Counted from the stretch's first letter, positions 1 through 10,548 are shown. The stretch is DNA of 43,438 bases from an uncultured Lachnospiraceae bacterium (GCA_905236025.1 CAJOOB010000071.1:1-43438), one strand, 5' to 3'. The notes: generated by a model from the letters alone, not told the origin. Made by a program: numbers and translations.

Positions 1-1245
1 TGCGGAAAAACTGAAAATCAGGTTCGTAAGCTTATAGCAGGACCTAATGGCGTGTTTATCTGTGATGAATGCGTTGATTTGTGCTCTGAAATTATTGATG
101 AAGCATATGAACAAAGCGGCTCCGAAGGAAAAACATATGAGGTTAACCTTCGTAAGCCAAAAGAAATTAAGGCTTTTCTTGATGAATATGTTATTGGTCA
201 GGATGAAGCAAAGAAAGTATTGTCAGTATCCGTATATAATCATTATAAGCGTATCATGAACGCTTCTGATATGGATGTGGAATTACAAAAGAGTAATATC
301 TTAATGCTTGGCCCAACGGGTTCAGGTAAGACTTACCTTGCGCAGACTCTTGCAAAGATGCTTGATGTACCTTTTGCAATTGCCGATGCAACCGCACTTA
401 CGGAAGCAGGATATGTTGGTGAAGATGTTGAAAATATTCTTCTTAAGCTTATCCAGGCGGCTGATTATGATGTTTCAAGAGCTGAACTTGGAATTATCTA
501 CATTGATGAAATTGATAAGATTACAAAGAAGTCTGAAAATGTCTCAATAACAAGAGACGTTTCGGGTGAAGGCGTACAGCAGGCTCTTCTTAAAATTTTG
601 GAAGGAACGGTTGCAAGCGTACCTCCTCAGGGAGGAAGAAAGCACCCTCATCAGGAACTTATTCAGATTGATACAACAAACATTCTGTTTATCTGCGGCG
701 GTGCATTTGACGGGCTTGAAAAGATAATTGAACAGCGTGTTGAAACAAGATCAATCGGCTTTGGCGCAAACGTTGTAAGTTCAGAGGATACAAAGGATGA
801 TTTATTCAGAGAGGTAATGCCTCAGGATCTTGTAAAATACGGAATTATCCCTGAGTTTGTGGGCCGTGTTCCTGTGGTTGTTGCTTTGGATAAACTTGAT
901 GAAGAATCTTTGGTAAGAATCTTAAAAGAGCCTAAAAATGCAATTATCAAACAGTATCAGGCACTCTTTGGAATTGATAATGTAAGACTTGATTTTACGG
1001 ATGAAGCAATTGAGGCAATTGCGCATAAATCTTTTGAAAGAAAGACCGGCGCAAGAGGTTTAAGAGCCATTATGGAAAGCATAATGATGGACATTATGTA
1101 TGAAATTCCGTCCGAAAAAGACGTCGATCACTGTTTAATTACAAAGGAAGTCGTTGAGAATTTGGCTAAACCTGAGGTTACAAGAAAAGTTGCCAAGGTT
1201 TCATCAACTAAACGCAAAAACTCAAATGACGAATCAATAGCATAA
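1..1245 (+). CDS. clpX: ATP-dependent Clp protease ATP-binding subunit ClpX (5' end outside window)
   Basis: Frame is open from base 1 ([28 protein letters not shown], zinc-binding domain), with Walker [19 protein letters not shown], and sensor region [10 protein letters not shown]. Confidence 0.97.
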   Translation, partial: CGKTENQVRKLIAGPNGVFICDECVDLCSEIIDEAYEQSGSEGKTYEVNLRKPKEIKAFLDEYVIGQDEAKKVLSVSVYNHYKRIMNASDMDVELQKSNILMLGPTGSGKTYLAQTLAKMLDVPFAIADATALTEAGYVGEDVENILLKLIQAADYDVSRAELGIIYIDEIDKITKKSENVSITRDVSGEGVQQALLKILEGTVASVPPQGGRKHPHQELIQIDTTNILFICGGAFDGLEKIIEQRVETRSIGFGANVVSSEDTKDDLFREVMPQDLVKYGIIPEFVGRVPVVVALDKLDEESLVRILKEPKNAIIKQYQALFGIDNVRLDFTDEAIEAIAHKSFERKTGARGLRAIMESIMMDIMYEIPSEKDVDHCLITKEVVENLAKPEVTRKVAKVSSTKRKNSNDESIA

Positions 1246-1247
1246 TT

Positions 1248-1838
1248 ATGGTTATTAAAAATGTTGCACTCGAAACTGTGTGCGGAATTACAAGTAAATT
1301 ACCGGAGAATGATAAACCGGAGGTGGCTTTTGCAGGAAAGTCAAACGTTGGAAAATCATCTTTGATTAACGGTCTTATGAACCGTAAATCCCTTGCAAGA
1401 ACATCCGCCCAGCCGGGTAAGACACAAACAATCAATTATTATAATATTAATGATTATATGTATCTCGTGGATTTGCCGGGATACGGATATGCAAAGGTTT
1501 CTAAGGAAGTTGCCGCAAAATGGGGTAAGATGATTGAAAAATATCTTAATACCTCAAAGCAGCTTAAGAGGGTGTTCTTGCTTATTGATATCCGTCATGA
1601 GCCTTCAGCCAATGATAAGCTTATGTATGACTGGATTATTGCGCAGGGGTTTGATCCCGTAATAATTGCAACCAAGGCCGATAAAATATCCAAAGGAGCC
1701 TTGCAGAAGAATGTCTCGGTTATCAGGAAAACACTTAAGTGTAAAGAGGGTACGTTAATTATCCCGTATTCTTCCGTTACAAAGCAGGGAAGAGATGAGA
1801 TATGGGCCGTGATTGATGAGGCGTGTGATTTTGAATAA
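1248..1838 (+). CDS. engB: Ribosome biogenesis GTP-binding protein EngB/YsxC
   Basis: GKSNVGKSSLINGL (G1), DLPGYGYAKV (G3) and TKADK (G4) motifs; sits just downstream of clpX. Confidence 0.95.
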   Translation: MVIKNVALETVCGITSKLPENDKPEVAFAGKSNVGKSSLINGLMNRKSLARTSAQPGKTQTINYYNINDYMYLVDLPGYGYAKVSKEVAAKWGKMIEKYLNTSKQLKRVFLLIDIRHEPSANDKLMYDWIIAQGFDPVIIATKADKISKGALQKNVSVIRKTLKCKEGTLIIPYSSVTKQGRDEIWAVIDEACDFE

Positions 1839-1856
1839 AACTAAATAAATGCAGGA

Positions 1857-1884
1857 AAAAAAGCCACTCTTTCGAGTGGCTTTT
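1857..1884 (+). terminator. Rho-independent terminator after engB
   Basis: aaaagccactc-tttc-gagtggctttt stem-loop followed by a T-rich stretch. Confidence 0.85.
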
Positions 1885-2122
1885 GTGTTTGGTTGGTTTG
1901 TACAAATAATAAAATAAAAAGGGGGTTTTATGAAAAAAAGTTTTTATCGAATGTTTTCTTCGATGATTTCATTATAGAGTAATTAAGTGTCTAAACAATG
2001 CATATTGTGTAAAAGGTAAGTAAAGAAAATTTTAACAAATTATGAACAAAAATGTGAATTAATTTTGCAGAAATTCAAGTGTTTTTCATATTTGAAGAAA
2101 ATGTGAAGATAACAATTTGATA

Positions 2123-2151
2123 TTTACTTATAGATTATATTGATTTATAAT
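2123..2151 (+). promoter_or_regulatory. Putative sigma-A promoter of the nfnAB-like pair
   Basis: TTTACT (2123-2128), 17 bp, TATAAT (2146-2151); the -10 lies within the inverted repeat gattata-ttgatt-tataatc. Confidence 0.5.
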
Positions 2152-2204
2152 CAAATGCGGTGAAAACCGTTGTCCAAAATAATGTATATGAAAGGTGAAT
2201 AGAT

Positions 2205-3047
2205 ATGTATAGGATTGTTAGAAAGCAATTTCTTAATCCTACTGTTGTACTTATGGACGTAGATGCTCCTCTTATTGCCAAGAAGGCAGAGCCGGGACAG
2301 TTTATTATCCTTAGAGTAGATGCAGAAGGTGAAAGAATTCCTCTTACTGTAGCTGATTATGACAGAGTTGGCGGAACTGTAAGAATTATTTTTCAGGTAG
2401 TTGGTGGAGCAACCGAAAGGTTGAAGCATCTTGAAGAGGGTGATTACATTCATGATTTTGTGGGACCTCTTGGTACACCTACACACACAGAAGGCCTTAA
2501 GAAGGTGGCTGTTGTCGGTGGTGGTGTTGGTTGTGCAATTGCATTCCCAATCGCAAAGAAGTTACACGAACAGGGTTGTGAAGTACACAGCGTTGTTGGT
2601 TTCAGAAACAAGGATTTGGTTATCCTTGAAGATGATTTCAAAGCTAACAGTGATATTATGAAATTAATGACTGATGACGGAAGTTACGGTACAAAGGGCC
2701 TTGTTACAGATGCTCTTAAAGAACTTATTGAAGCGGGAAACCAGTATGATGAGGTTATTACAATCGGACCTCTTATCATGATGAAATTCGTATGTCAGTT
2801 AACAAAGCAATATAACATTAAGACAGTTGTATCAATGAACCCGGTTATGGTTGATGGTACAGGCATGTGCGGCGGCTGTAGACTTACAGTTGGCGGCGAA
2901 ACCAAATTCGCCTGCGTAGACGGTCCTGATTTTGACGGTCATTTAGTTGACTTTGATGAAGCAATGGAGCGTGCAGGTATGTATAAAGAGTTTGAAGCTC
3001 ATGCAAGAGATGAAGCTTGTAATCTCTTTAAGAAGGAGGTGCAGTAA
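2205..3047 (+). CDS. Sulfide/dihydroorotate dehydrogenase-type FAD/NAD-binding subunit (ferredoxin-NADP+ reductase subunit alpha, NfnA-like)
   Basis: FAD/NAD-binding architecture, C-terminal MCGGCRLTVGGETKFACVDGPDFDGHLVDFD 2Fe-2S motif typical of the family; directly upstream of a GltA-like partner. Confidence 0.88.
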   Translation: MYRIVRKQFLNPTVVLMDVDAPLIAKKAEPGQFIILRVDAEGERIPLTVADYDRVGGTVRIIFQVVGGATERLKHLEEGDYIHDFVGPLGTPTHTEGLKKVAVVGGGVGCAIAFPIAKKLHEQGCEVHSVVGFRNKDLVILEDDFKANSDIMKLMTDDGSYGTKGLVTDALKELIEAGNQYDEVITIGPLIMMKFVCQLTKQYNIKTVVSMNPVMVDGTGMCGGCRLTVGGETKFACVDGPDFDGHLVDFDEAMERAGMYKEFEAHARDEACNLFKKEVQ

Positions 3048-3048
3048 T

Positions 3049-4437
3049 ATGCCTAATATGTCTCCTACAAAGAATCCAATGCCATCACAGGATCCTAACG
3101 TAAGAAAAAGAAACTTCCTTGAAGTAGCAACAGGCTACACGGAAGAGATGGCAATCGACGAGGCAAACAGATGTCTCCAGTGTAAAAAGCCAATGTGTAT
3201 GAACGGTTGTCCTGTTCAGATTAAGATTCCTGCATTCATTAATGAAGTTGCAAACGGTAATTTTGAAAAGGCTTACGAAATTATTTCAGAAACAAGCTCA
3301 CTTCCTGCTGTATGTGGTCGTGTATGTCCACAGGAAAGCCAGTGTGAAGGTAAGTGTGTTCGTGGTATAAAGGGCGAATCAGTAGCTATCGGACGTCTCG
3401 AAAGATTCGTTGCTGACTGGCACAATGCTCATGATACTGCAGAAGTTAAAGTTCCTGTAAGCAACGGACATAAGGTTGCTGTTATCGGTTCAGGCCCTTC
3501 AGGTCTTACATGTGCCGGTGACCTTGCAAAGAAGGGATATGAAGTAACTGTATTTGAAGCTTTGCATGTTGCGGGCGGCGTACTTGTTTACGGTATTCCT
3601 GAATTCAGACTTCCAAAGGCAATTGTTGCTAAGGAAATTGAAGGTCTTAAGCAACTTGGCGTTAAGATTGAAACAAACATGGTTATCGGTCGTGTTCTTT
3701 CAATCGACGAACTTATGAGTGATTACGGATTTGAAGCCGTATTCATTGGTTCAGGTGCAGGTCTTCCAAGATTTATGAATATCCCGGGTGAAAACCTTAA
3801 GGGTGTATTCTCGGCTAACGAATTCCTTACAAGAACAAACCTCATGAAGGCCTACCAGGATGGTTCTCAGACACCAATCCCTCACGTTAAGAATGTAGCT
3901 GTAGTCGGTGGCGGTAACGTTGCGATGGATGCTGCAAGATGCGCAATGAGACTTGGTGCAGAACATGTATACATTGTATACAGAAGATCTGAAGAAGAAC
4001 TTCCTGCAAGAAAAGAAGAAGTTGAGCATGCTAAGGAAGAGGGTATTGAATTTAAGCTTCTTAATAACCCTGTTGAAATCCTTGGTGATGAACATAAAAA
4101 TGTTAAGGCTATTAAGTGTATCAAGATGGAACTTGGCGAGCCGGATGCATCAGGCAGAAGAAAACCTGCTGAAGTACCGGGTTCTGAGTTTGAAATTGAT
4201 GTTGACTGTGTAATCATGTCAATCGGTACATCTCCAAACCCACTTATCAAATCCACTACAAAAGGACTTGATACTCAGAAATGGGGCGGTATCATCACAG
4301 AAGAAGAGACTGGCCTTACATCAAGACCAAACGTTTATGCCGGCGGTGACGCCGTAACAGGTGCCGCAACTGTTATCCTTGCAATGGGTGCAGGTAAGAC
4401 AGCAGCTAAGGCAATTGACGAATCATTTAATAAATAA
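3049..4437 (+). CDS. NADPH-dependent glutamate synthase-like flavoprotein (GltA/NfnB-like)
   Basis: CLQCKKPMCMNGCPVQIKIP and CGRVCPQESQCEGKCVRG Fe-S motifs, plus GSGPSGLTCAGDLA and GGGNVAMDAAR nucleotide-binding motifs. Start placed at ATG 3049 after AAGGAGG, not at the upstream ORF start at 2947. Confidence 0.92.
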   Translation: MPNMSPTKNPMPSQDPNVRKRNFLEVATGYTEEMAIDEANRCLQCKKPMCMNGCPVQIKIPAFINEVANGNFEKAYEIISETSSLPAVCGRVCPQESQCEGKCVRGIKGESVAIGRLERFVADWHNAHDTAEVKVPVSNGHKVAVIGSGPSGLTCAGDLAKKGYEVTVFEALHVAGGVLVYGIPEFRLPKAIVAKEIEGLKQLGVKIETNMVIGRVLSIDELMSDYGFEAVFIGSGAGLPRFMNIPGENLKGVFSANEFLTRTNLMKAYQDGSQTPIPHVKNVAVVGGGNVAMDAARCAMRLGAEHVYIVYRRSEEELPARKEEVEHAKEEGIEFKLLNNPVEILGDEHKNVKAIKCIKMELGEPDASGRRKPAEVPGSEFEIDVDCVIMSIGTSPNPLIKSTTKGLDTQKWGGIITEEETGLTSRPNVYAGGDAVTGAATVILAMGAGKTAAKAIDESFNK

Positions 4438-4453
4438 TATTAAAGATTATACT

Positions 4454-4489
4454 AAAATACCGTAAGCATTATGCTTACGGTATTTTTTT
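4454..4489 (+). terminator. Rho-independent terminator, probably bidirectional
   Basis: aaaataccgtaagcat-t-atgcttacggtatttt followed by T tract, between convergent genes. Confidence 0.85.
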
Positions 4490-4529
4490 GTTGTATTAAA
4501 TTTACAAGTCAGCAACGTGTGCCATAAAC

Positions 4530-5615
4530 TTATACATCGTAGAAGTTTATTAATTCTTCTGCCGTTATTTTAAACGGATAGTTTTTAAGTTTCTTTTCGT
4601 TTGCCATTATTCCTTCAACATCCTGTTCCAGGAGGGTTTGGTCAAACGAAACCTTTCCAAGAACGGTGTCAATATAGTGCTTGAATTCATCAATATCCTT
4701 AAAATCAAGGTTATTTAAGCATTCTTTTACTGCCTGTGAATCATTTTTGGCATATTCTTTTAAGTAGCCCGGAAGGAATATACCAACTGCCTTTCCGTGT
4801 GGTATATTAAGCTCATATGTGAGTGTGTAGCTTAATCCGTGAGGAAGAGAAGTGCCTGTGTGTGCAATTGCCATTCCCGCAATTGTTGAGGCGTTTAAGA
4901 AGTTGTTAAAATCCTTTTCTTCAAGGCTTGCATTTATAAGGGAATCCTTTGAAGCTCCCCATATTTTTAAGCCGTATTCGGAAAATGCTCTGTTATACAG
5001 ATTTGCGTTTGTGTTAAGGTTACTTTCAAGCATGTGTGCAAGCGCGTCAATTGCCGTGTTTACGGTGTTTTCATGTGACATGAATCTTGTGTATTTAGAA
5101 TCTGTGAGCGCAAGCACAGGGTAAATCTTATGTGGAAGGGAACGCTTTGTTTTATCCTTATGTACGGTAAGAATTGCGTATGGTGTAACCTCTGAACCGG
5201 TACCGGCCGTTGTCGGAATGCATACGGTTGGAAGGTAAGTGGTTTCATAACCTGCATCATAAAGCATTTCCATACCCTTATCTTTATTCTTTATCATCAT
5301 TGATATTGCCTTGCAGGCATCAAGCGGTGAACCGCCGCCAATACCAATAACAAAATCGACATTTGATTTAAGGCCGAAATCGCGCGCTTTCATTACAGTT
5401 TCCATTGACGGATTATTCTCAACCTCATCAAAGATTTCATAAGCCGTATCGTTTGATTCTAACGCTTTAATGACATCATCCAGTGCTCCGCACTTCTTTG
5501 CGGAATATCTTCCGGTTACAATAAGGGCTTTCTTTCCAAAGGAAGCAAGCTTTGTTGCGTATCTTTCAACGCAGTTTTCTGCATTATAAACTTCTGTAGG
5601 TACGTAAAATCTCAT
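4530..5615 (-). CDS. Iron-containing alcohol dehydrogenase family protein
   Basis: GIGGGSPLDACKAISMM, PTTAGTGSEVTPYA and metal-ligand His region (AIDALAHMLES, TGTSLPHGLSYTLT). Confidence 0.93.
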   Translation of the reverse strand: MRFYVPTEVYNAENCVERYATKLASFGKKALIVTGRYSAKKCGALDDVIKALESNDTAYEIFDEVENNPSMETVMKARDFGLKSNVDFVIGIGGGSPLDACKAISMMIKNKDKGMEMLYDAGYETTYLPTVCIPTTAGTGSEVTPYAILTVHKDKTKRSLPHKIYPVLALTDSKYTRFMSHENTVNTAIDALAHMLESNLNTNANLYNRAFSEYGLKIWGASKDSLINASLEEKDFNNFLNASTIAGMAIAHTGTSLPHGLSYTLTYELNIPHGKAVGIFLPGYLKEYAKNDSQAVKECLNNLDFKDIDEFKHYIDTVLGKVSFDQTLLEQDVEGIMANEKKLKNYPFKITAEELINFYDV

Positions 5616-5628
5616 ATTATTACCGCCT

Positions 5629-6285
5629 TTATAAATTTTCTTCTATGTCTTCATCAGGTTCTGTTAAAACCGGTCTGTATATATAGCTTATTATAAGTGA
5701 ATCAATTCCAATAAGCATAAATATCAGGTAACTGAAGACATAAAAATCTGAAAAGTTAATTATCAAAAACATAAGAGTAAAGGTTACAACCGTTGAAAAA
5801 ACGGCACCAATCGCTTTTTTAGGATAGAATTTAAGCAAATAGTAACCTTCCTTAATTGCTCTTTTATATGTAACGTCTTCTCTTGAAAGAATCTGGAAAA
5901 CCGCAATTATCATTGCAATTATAAATATGTCTGCTAAAACAATCACCACAAAAGGAATGTACAATAATTGCATTCCCACATCAAAGAAGAACCTTGTATC
6001 AAGGTAACATATTAAAATAAGCGGAAGCATGGTGAGAGTCAATAACATTGATGTTAAGAACTTTCCAAAGAGAGCGTTAAGATATGTTTTCATAAAGTCG
6101 CCCGCTTTTTCTTCCGTTAAGCGGTTTGTAACTGCATTAAGAGCTTTTATTGAGCCTCCGATTGAAACCACGGGGATACAGCTTACAAAAAACAAAAGGT
6201 TAGCTACAATTACCCAGAAGAGTTTTTCGAAAAAGGCAATAAAAGGGCCGTTTAAACTGAATATTTCTTTTAATCTAGATACCAA
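5629..6285 (-). CDS. YesL-like (DUF624-type) membrane protein
   Basis: Hydrophobic multi-TM protein with FFEKLFWVIVANLLFFVSCIPVVSIGGSIKALN; TTG start with AGAGGTG upstream. Confidence 0.75.
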   Translation of the reverse strand: MVSRLKEIFSLNGPFIAFFEKLFWVIVANLLFFVSCIPVVSIGGSIKALNAVTNRLTEEKAGDFMKTYLNALFGKFLTSMLLTLTMLPLILICYLDTRFFFDVGMQLLYIPFVVIVLADIFIIAMIIAVFQILSREDVTYKRAIKEGYYLLKFYPKKAIGAVFSTVVTFTLMFLIINFSDFYVFSYLIFMLIGIDSLIISYIYRPVLTEPDEDIEENL

Positions 6286-6506
6286 TTCACACCTCTGAAA
6301 ATTTGAGTCTGCAACAAGTGATGCATTAAGCCAAAATCACTGATTTACAGCATTTAAAATAATACCATAAATTGAAAAAAAAGAACACATAATTCACATA
6401 AAGTTCACCCAATATCCACAAACAAAGATTATTATATGGGAATGTTAAACGATAGATTTGCGGCTATCGGGATTATTAAAATGATTATGTAAATTATGGA
6501 GAAAGT

Positions 6507-8513
6507 ATGGCTACTAACAACAATCAGGCTAAACGTACGGGCACAAATCCCGTTATGGTAAACAAAAACAATGCAAAAAAAGGAACCAATAAAAGCGCAA
6601 ATGTACAAAGAAACAAGAGTACATCTAAAAGCGGGTCAAGGAGCAAAAAGAGGAAAAAAAGCTCTTTAAGCGGCGGAGCGATTTTTGGAATCATGATTGC
6701 CGCAATCGCCTTCCTTTTGGCGCTTTATTTTGTTTTGAGTGAGAGTAACAGCTTGTTTTCCGGATCTTCGGCATCAGTAACGATTGATGCAAACGCAGAT
6801 TCGGACGAAGAGTATAATGTAAGCACTCTTTCATACACAACTTTAGAGACCACTGAAGATTATGATGTTTCCGCGGTTTTTGATTCGGACGGAAAGATCC
6901 TTTCGACTGTTGATTTAAGCATTAATGCAATTTACTTAAACGGTGATACGGCAGAATATACGGGAAGTAACATCTCGGTAAGCGGTTCAACCGTTACAAT
7001 TACGGATGCCGGTACTTACTACATTTCCGGTACGTTAGATGGCGGAAGCATTGTGATTGATACGGATGCAGACGCAGATGTAATCCTTGTTTTAAACGGC
7101 GTTTCAATTACGTGCAGTAACAGTGCGGCAATTTACTGTTCACAGTGCAGCATGCTTATAATTAATCTGGTGGAAGGAACAACATCAACTCTTACAGACG
7201 GTGATTCATACGAATATGAGTCGGAAGATACGGACGAGCCAAACGCCTGCCTTTACTGTGATGACGATTTAACCATTAACGGCAGCGGAAGCCTTGTTGT
7301 AAACGGAAATTACAATAACGGCATTGTGGCAAAGGATACTTTAAAGATTTATAACGGAAATATCACGGTATACGCCGTAAATAACGCAATCAAGGGTAAG
7401 GACGCTTTAGTTATTTCGGGCGGTAGTATAAATGTAGAGTCCGATGGCGACGGTATCAAATCAGACAACGATACCGACACATCAAAGGGCTATGTAATCA
7501 TTGAAGGTGGCGTTGTAACAATTGGCGCTGAAGAAGATGGTATATCTGCAGAAACAACCGTAAAAATCACGGGCGGTACCGTAAATATCACGACCGGTGA
7601 CGGAAGCGGCACTACAAGCTCAGGTTCAAGTGATTGGGGATGGAGTTCTTCTTCATCAAGTACCGTAAGTAAGAAAGGCATTAAGGCCACATATTTAATT
7701 GTTATTGAAGGTGGCGAAATTACAATTGATTCAGAGGATGACAGTATTCATTCAAACGGATCTGTTGATATTACGGGTGGTACATTAGAGATTTCATCTG
7801 GAGATGACGGCATTCACGGTGATACAAGACTTACAATAAGCAGCGGAGAAATAAATGTAACCCGGTCTTATGAAGGTCTTGAAGCATCTACAATTAATAT
7901 TGACGGCGGTACAATTTATGTTGTTGCAAGTGATGACGGATTAAATGCGGCAGGAGGTTCTGACAGTTCATCAACAAGCGGAAGACCAGGTATGAACAGT
8001 TTTTCATCAAGTACGGGTACCCTTAATATTACAGGCGGATACCTTTATGTAAATGCAACGGGTGACGGACTTGATTCAAATGGTTCAATTTACATGACGG
8101 GCGGCGAAGTTTACGTTGACGGCCCAACGGACAGCGGTAACGGTACAATTGATTACGGCGACAATTCAAGTGACACATTTGCATTAAGCGGAGGTACACT
8201 TGTGGCAGTTGGTTCAACCGGTATGGCTCAGTCTGCAACGGCAACGGGAAGTGCTTATTCGGTTGAAGTTTACTTTGGTTCATCCTTCTCAAGCGGCTCG
8301 GTAATTACAATTAAAGATTCGGATGGAAATACAGTTCTTGAATATACAGCGGCAAAGAGTTTTGCATGGGGCAACTTTGTATTATCTGAATTTGAAAGCG
8401 GTGAGACGTATACAATTTACGTTGACGGTTCAGAAATAGATGACTTTAAGCTTTCAGACAATAATGTAACTGTTGGCTCGGGTAGTTCAATGGGCTCGTT
8501 TGGAAGAAGATAA
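6507..8513 (+). CDS. Cthe_2159-like carbohydrate-binding-domain protein: N-terminal TM anchor plus right-handed parallel beta-helix repeats
   Basis: Lys-rich N-terminus, TM (GAIFGIMIAAIAFLLALYFVL), repeats such as ITGGTVNI / ISGGSINVESDGDGIKS / ITGGTLEISSGDDGIHGD / NITGGYLYVNATGDGLDSNG. Confidence 0.85.
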   Translation: MATNNNQAKRTGTNPVMVNKNNAKKGTNKSANVQRNKSTSKSGSRSKKRKKSSLSGGAIFGIMIAAIAFLLALYFVLSESNSLFSGSSASVTIDANADSDEEYNVSTLSYTTLETTEDYDVSAVFDSDGKILSTVDLSINAIYLNGDTAEYTGSNISVSGSTVTITDAGTYYISGTLDGGSIVIDTDADADVILVLNGVSITCSNSAAIYCSQCSMLIINLVEGTTSTLTDGDSYEYESEDTDEPNACLYCDDDLTINGSGSLVVNGNYNNGIVAKDTLKIYNGNITVYAVNNAIKGKDALVISGGSINVESDGDGIKSDNDTDTSKGYVIIEGGVVTIGAEEDGISAETTVKITGGTVNITTGDGSGTTSSGSSDWGWSSSSSSTVSKKGIKATYLIVIEGGEITIDSEDDSIHSNGSVDITGGTLEISSGDDGIHGDTRLTISSGEINVTRSYEGLEASTINIDGGTIYVVASDDGLNAAGGSDSSSTSGRPGMNSFSSSTGTLNITGGYLYVNATGDGLDSNGSIYMTGGEVYVDGPTDSGNGTIDYGDNSSDTFALSGGTLVAVGSTGMAQSATATGSAYSVEVYFGSSFSSGSVITIKDSDGNTVLEYTAAKSFAWGNFVLSEFESGETYTIYVDGSEIDDFKLSDNNVTVGSGSSMGSFGRR

Positions 8514-8515
8514 AG

Positions 8516-8552
8516 AAAACCTGCTGTCACTTATGTGGCAGCAGGTTTTTAA
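8516..8552 (+). terminator. Rho-independent terminator (bidirectional candidate between convergent genes)
   Basis: aaaacctgctgtcac-ttat-gtggcagcaggtttt stem with T tract. Confidence 0.85.
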
Positions 8553-8564
8553 TTTTATCAAAAC

Positions 8565-10283
8565 TTATCTTTTTACTGATTTAAGGTATTTTTCAACTTC
8601 ATCCCTGGTATTTAGTTTACTTACCATCTTTTCAACTTCTTTTGCTTCATTAACGCTCCATTTTGAAATGGCCGCACGCAGGCTTAATACCTTTGTAGGA
8701 CTTACGGAAAATTCTTCTAAACCGTAAGCAATTAAAAGCGGGGTAAGAAGTGGATCTCCCGCAGCCTCGCCGCACATTCCCACGGGAATATCGGCGTTTT
8801 TAGCGTTTATAATGATGTTTTTAATGCTTCTTAAAACTGCAGGCTCATATACCGAGCAAAGATCTGAAACATAAGGATTTGTACGGTCTGCGCTCATTAT
8901 ATATCCCGCAAGGTCATTGCTGCCAATTGAAAAGAAGTCAGAAATACCGGAAAGTATGTCAGAAATTACGGATGCGGCAGCAGTTTCAACCATTATTCCA
9001 ACGGATAAATCCTCTTTGTAAGGGATGTTTTGGGAACTTAAAGTATTCTTACATTCCAAAATCAAAGCCTTTGTTTCAAAAACTTCATCATAAGTGCAAA
9101 TAAGAGGTAACATTATCTTTAAGTTGCCGTAAATACCTGCACGAAGCAAAGCTTTAAGCTGAGCCTTAAACATCTCCTTATGATTAAGAGAGTATCTGAT
9201 TCCTCTTTGTCCCATAAACGGATTGTTTTCCTTTTTTGTAAGGGCAGTATCAAGAGACTTATCCGCTCCCAAATCAGCGGTTCTTATAATAACTTCTTTG
9301 TCTTTTGCGGCAAGGAGTATTCTTTTGTAAATTTCAAACTGATGATCCTCAGATAAAGGGGATGAAGAATTTAAATATAAAAATTCGGTTCTAAAAAGCC
9401 CCACACCTTCAGCGCTTGATTGAATAAACGCAGGCACATCCACCTCTGATTCCATATTGCAATATATTTTAAGGCTTACATTGTCGCTTGTTTTTGTTTC
9501 TTTTCCGGCAAATTTTTTGTATTCTTCCTTTTCCTGCAAATACAGGTATTTCTTTTCGTTATATTCGTTGATTGTTAAGGCGTCAGGCATTATAAACACG
9601 TCACCCGTGCCGCCGTCCAAAATAACATAATCATTCTCGGCTATTTTATTTATAATATCATCCACACCAAAAACCGCAGGAATTTCAAGGCTCCTTAAAA
9701 TAATGGCAGCATGTCCGTTCTTTCCTCCGGCCTGCGTGATTACGCCCGCAATATTTTTGTTTGAAAGTTTCCCGGCAAGGGAAGGGGTGAGTTCTTTTGT
9801 GATCAGGACGCTTTTTTCGTTTAAAGCGGAGATATCGGGTTCCGTTATACTTAAAAGAATGTGTAAAATCCTGGTTTTAAAATCTTTTACGTCAAAGGCT
9901 CTCTGGCTGAAGATTTTATCTTCCATTTGTGAAAAAAGAGAAATGTATTTGTCACATATGGTGCCAATAGCCGCTTCTGCGGTTAATCCTTTACTTATTA
10001 AGCCAAGTGTATCTTCATATACGGAAGGGTCATCGGCAATTGCGCTTTGCCCCTCCAAAATCTTTATTTCGTCGCCAAGAGGGAGGTTTTCAGCCTCATT
10101 TAAATCATCATGAATCTGTTTTTTAAAATCATTTAAAGCGTTAGAAAATCTGGATATTTCTGCATCTTTTGAAGTGGTTCTTTTTTCTTCGAAAAAAAGA
10201 TCCGGCTCATTTACAATGTATGCATTTCCGAGTCCGTAACCGTTTGACACGGCAATACCAAGATGTTTCGAGCTTTTTTTCAT
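8565..10283 (-). CDS. ptsI: Phosphoenolpyruvate-protein phosphotransferase (PTS Enzyme I)
   Basis: GGKNGHAAIILRSLEIPAVFG active-site region, GVGLFRTEFLY, FFSIGSNDLAGYIMSADR, MCGEAAGDP. Start placed at MKKSSKHLG rather than the upstream in-frame M. Confidence 0.96.
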   Translation of the reverse strand: MKKSSKHLGIAVSNGYGLGNAYIVNEPDLFFEEKRTTSKDAEISRFSNALNDFKKQIHDDLNEAENLPLGDEIKILEGQSAIADDPSVYEDTLGLISKGLTAEAAIGTICDKYISLFSQMEDKIFSQRAFDVKDFKTRILHILLSITEPDISALNEKSVLITKELTPSLAGKLSNKNIAGVITQAGGKNGHAAIILRSLEIPAVFGVDDIINKIAENDYVILDGGTGDVFIMPDALTINEYNEKKYLYLQEKEEYKKFAGKETKTSDNVSLKIYCNMESEVDVPAFIQSSAEGVGLFRTEFLYLNSSSPLSEDHQFEIYKRILLAAKDKEVIIRTADLGADKSLDTALTKKENNPFMGQRGIRYSLNHKEMFKAQLKALLRAGIYGNLKIMLPLICTYDEVFETKALILECKNTLSSQNIPYKEDLSVGIMVETAAASVISDILSGISDFFSIGSNDLAGYIMSADRTNPYVSDLCSVYEPAVLRSIKNIIINAKNADIPVGMCGEAAGDPLLTPLLIAYGLEEFSVSPTKVLSLRAAISKWSVNEAKEVEKMVSKLNTRDEVEKYLKSVKR

Positions 10284-10284
10284 A

Positions 10285-10548
10285 TTAGTCCCCCAGACCT
10301 GATTCAACGAATTCGCTTGTTACCTTTAATGCTTCTTTTTCGTCGGGACCATCGCAAATTATTTCAAAGTCAGAACCGTATTTGATGCAAGCGGTCATTA
10401 AAGACATAATACTTTTTGCGTTATAAGTTGTTCCGTTGTAGTTAATTCTGACAGAACAGGAAAACTCAGAAGCCTTTTGAGTGAAAAGACTTGCCGGACG
10501 CATATGCATTCCCTGTTCATTTACAATTGTAACTTTTTTTGATACCAT
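10285..10548 (-). CDS. ptsH: HPr family phosphocarrier protein
   Basis: GMHMRPASLF (His-15 site) and AKSIMSLM (regulatory Ser-46 context); immediately upstream of ptsI. Confidence 0.95.
   Translation of the reverse strand: MVSKKVTIVNEQGMHMRPASLFTQKASEFSCSVRINYNGTTYNAKSIMSLMTACIKYGSDFEIICDGPDEKEALKVTSEFVESGLGD

Noticed and set aside
3751-4256. Two overlapping minus-strand ORFs (114 and 124 aa) opposite the NfnB-like gene
   Set aside because: Antisense shadow ORFs of a conserved flavoprotein gene.
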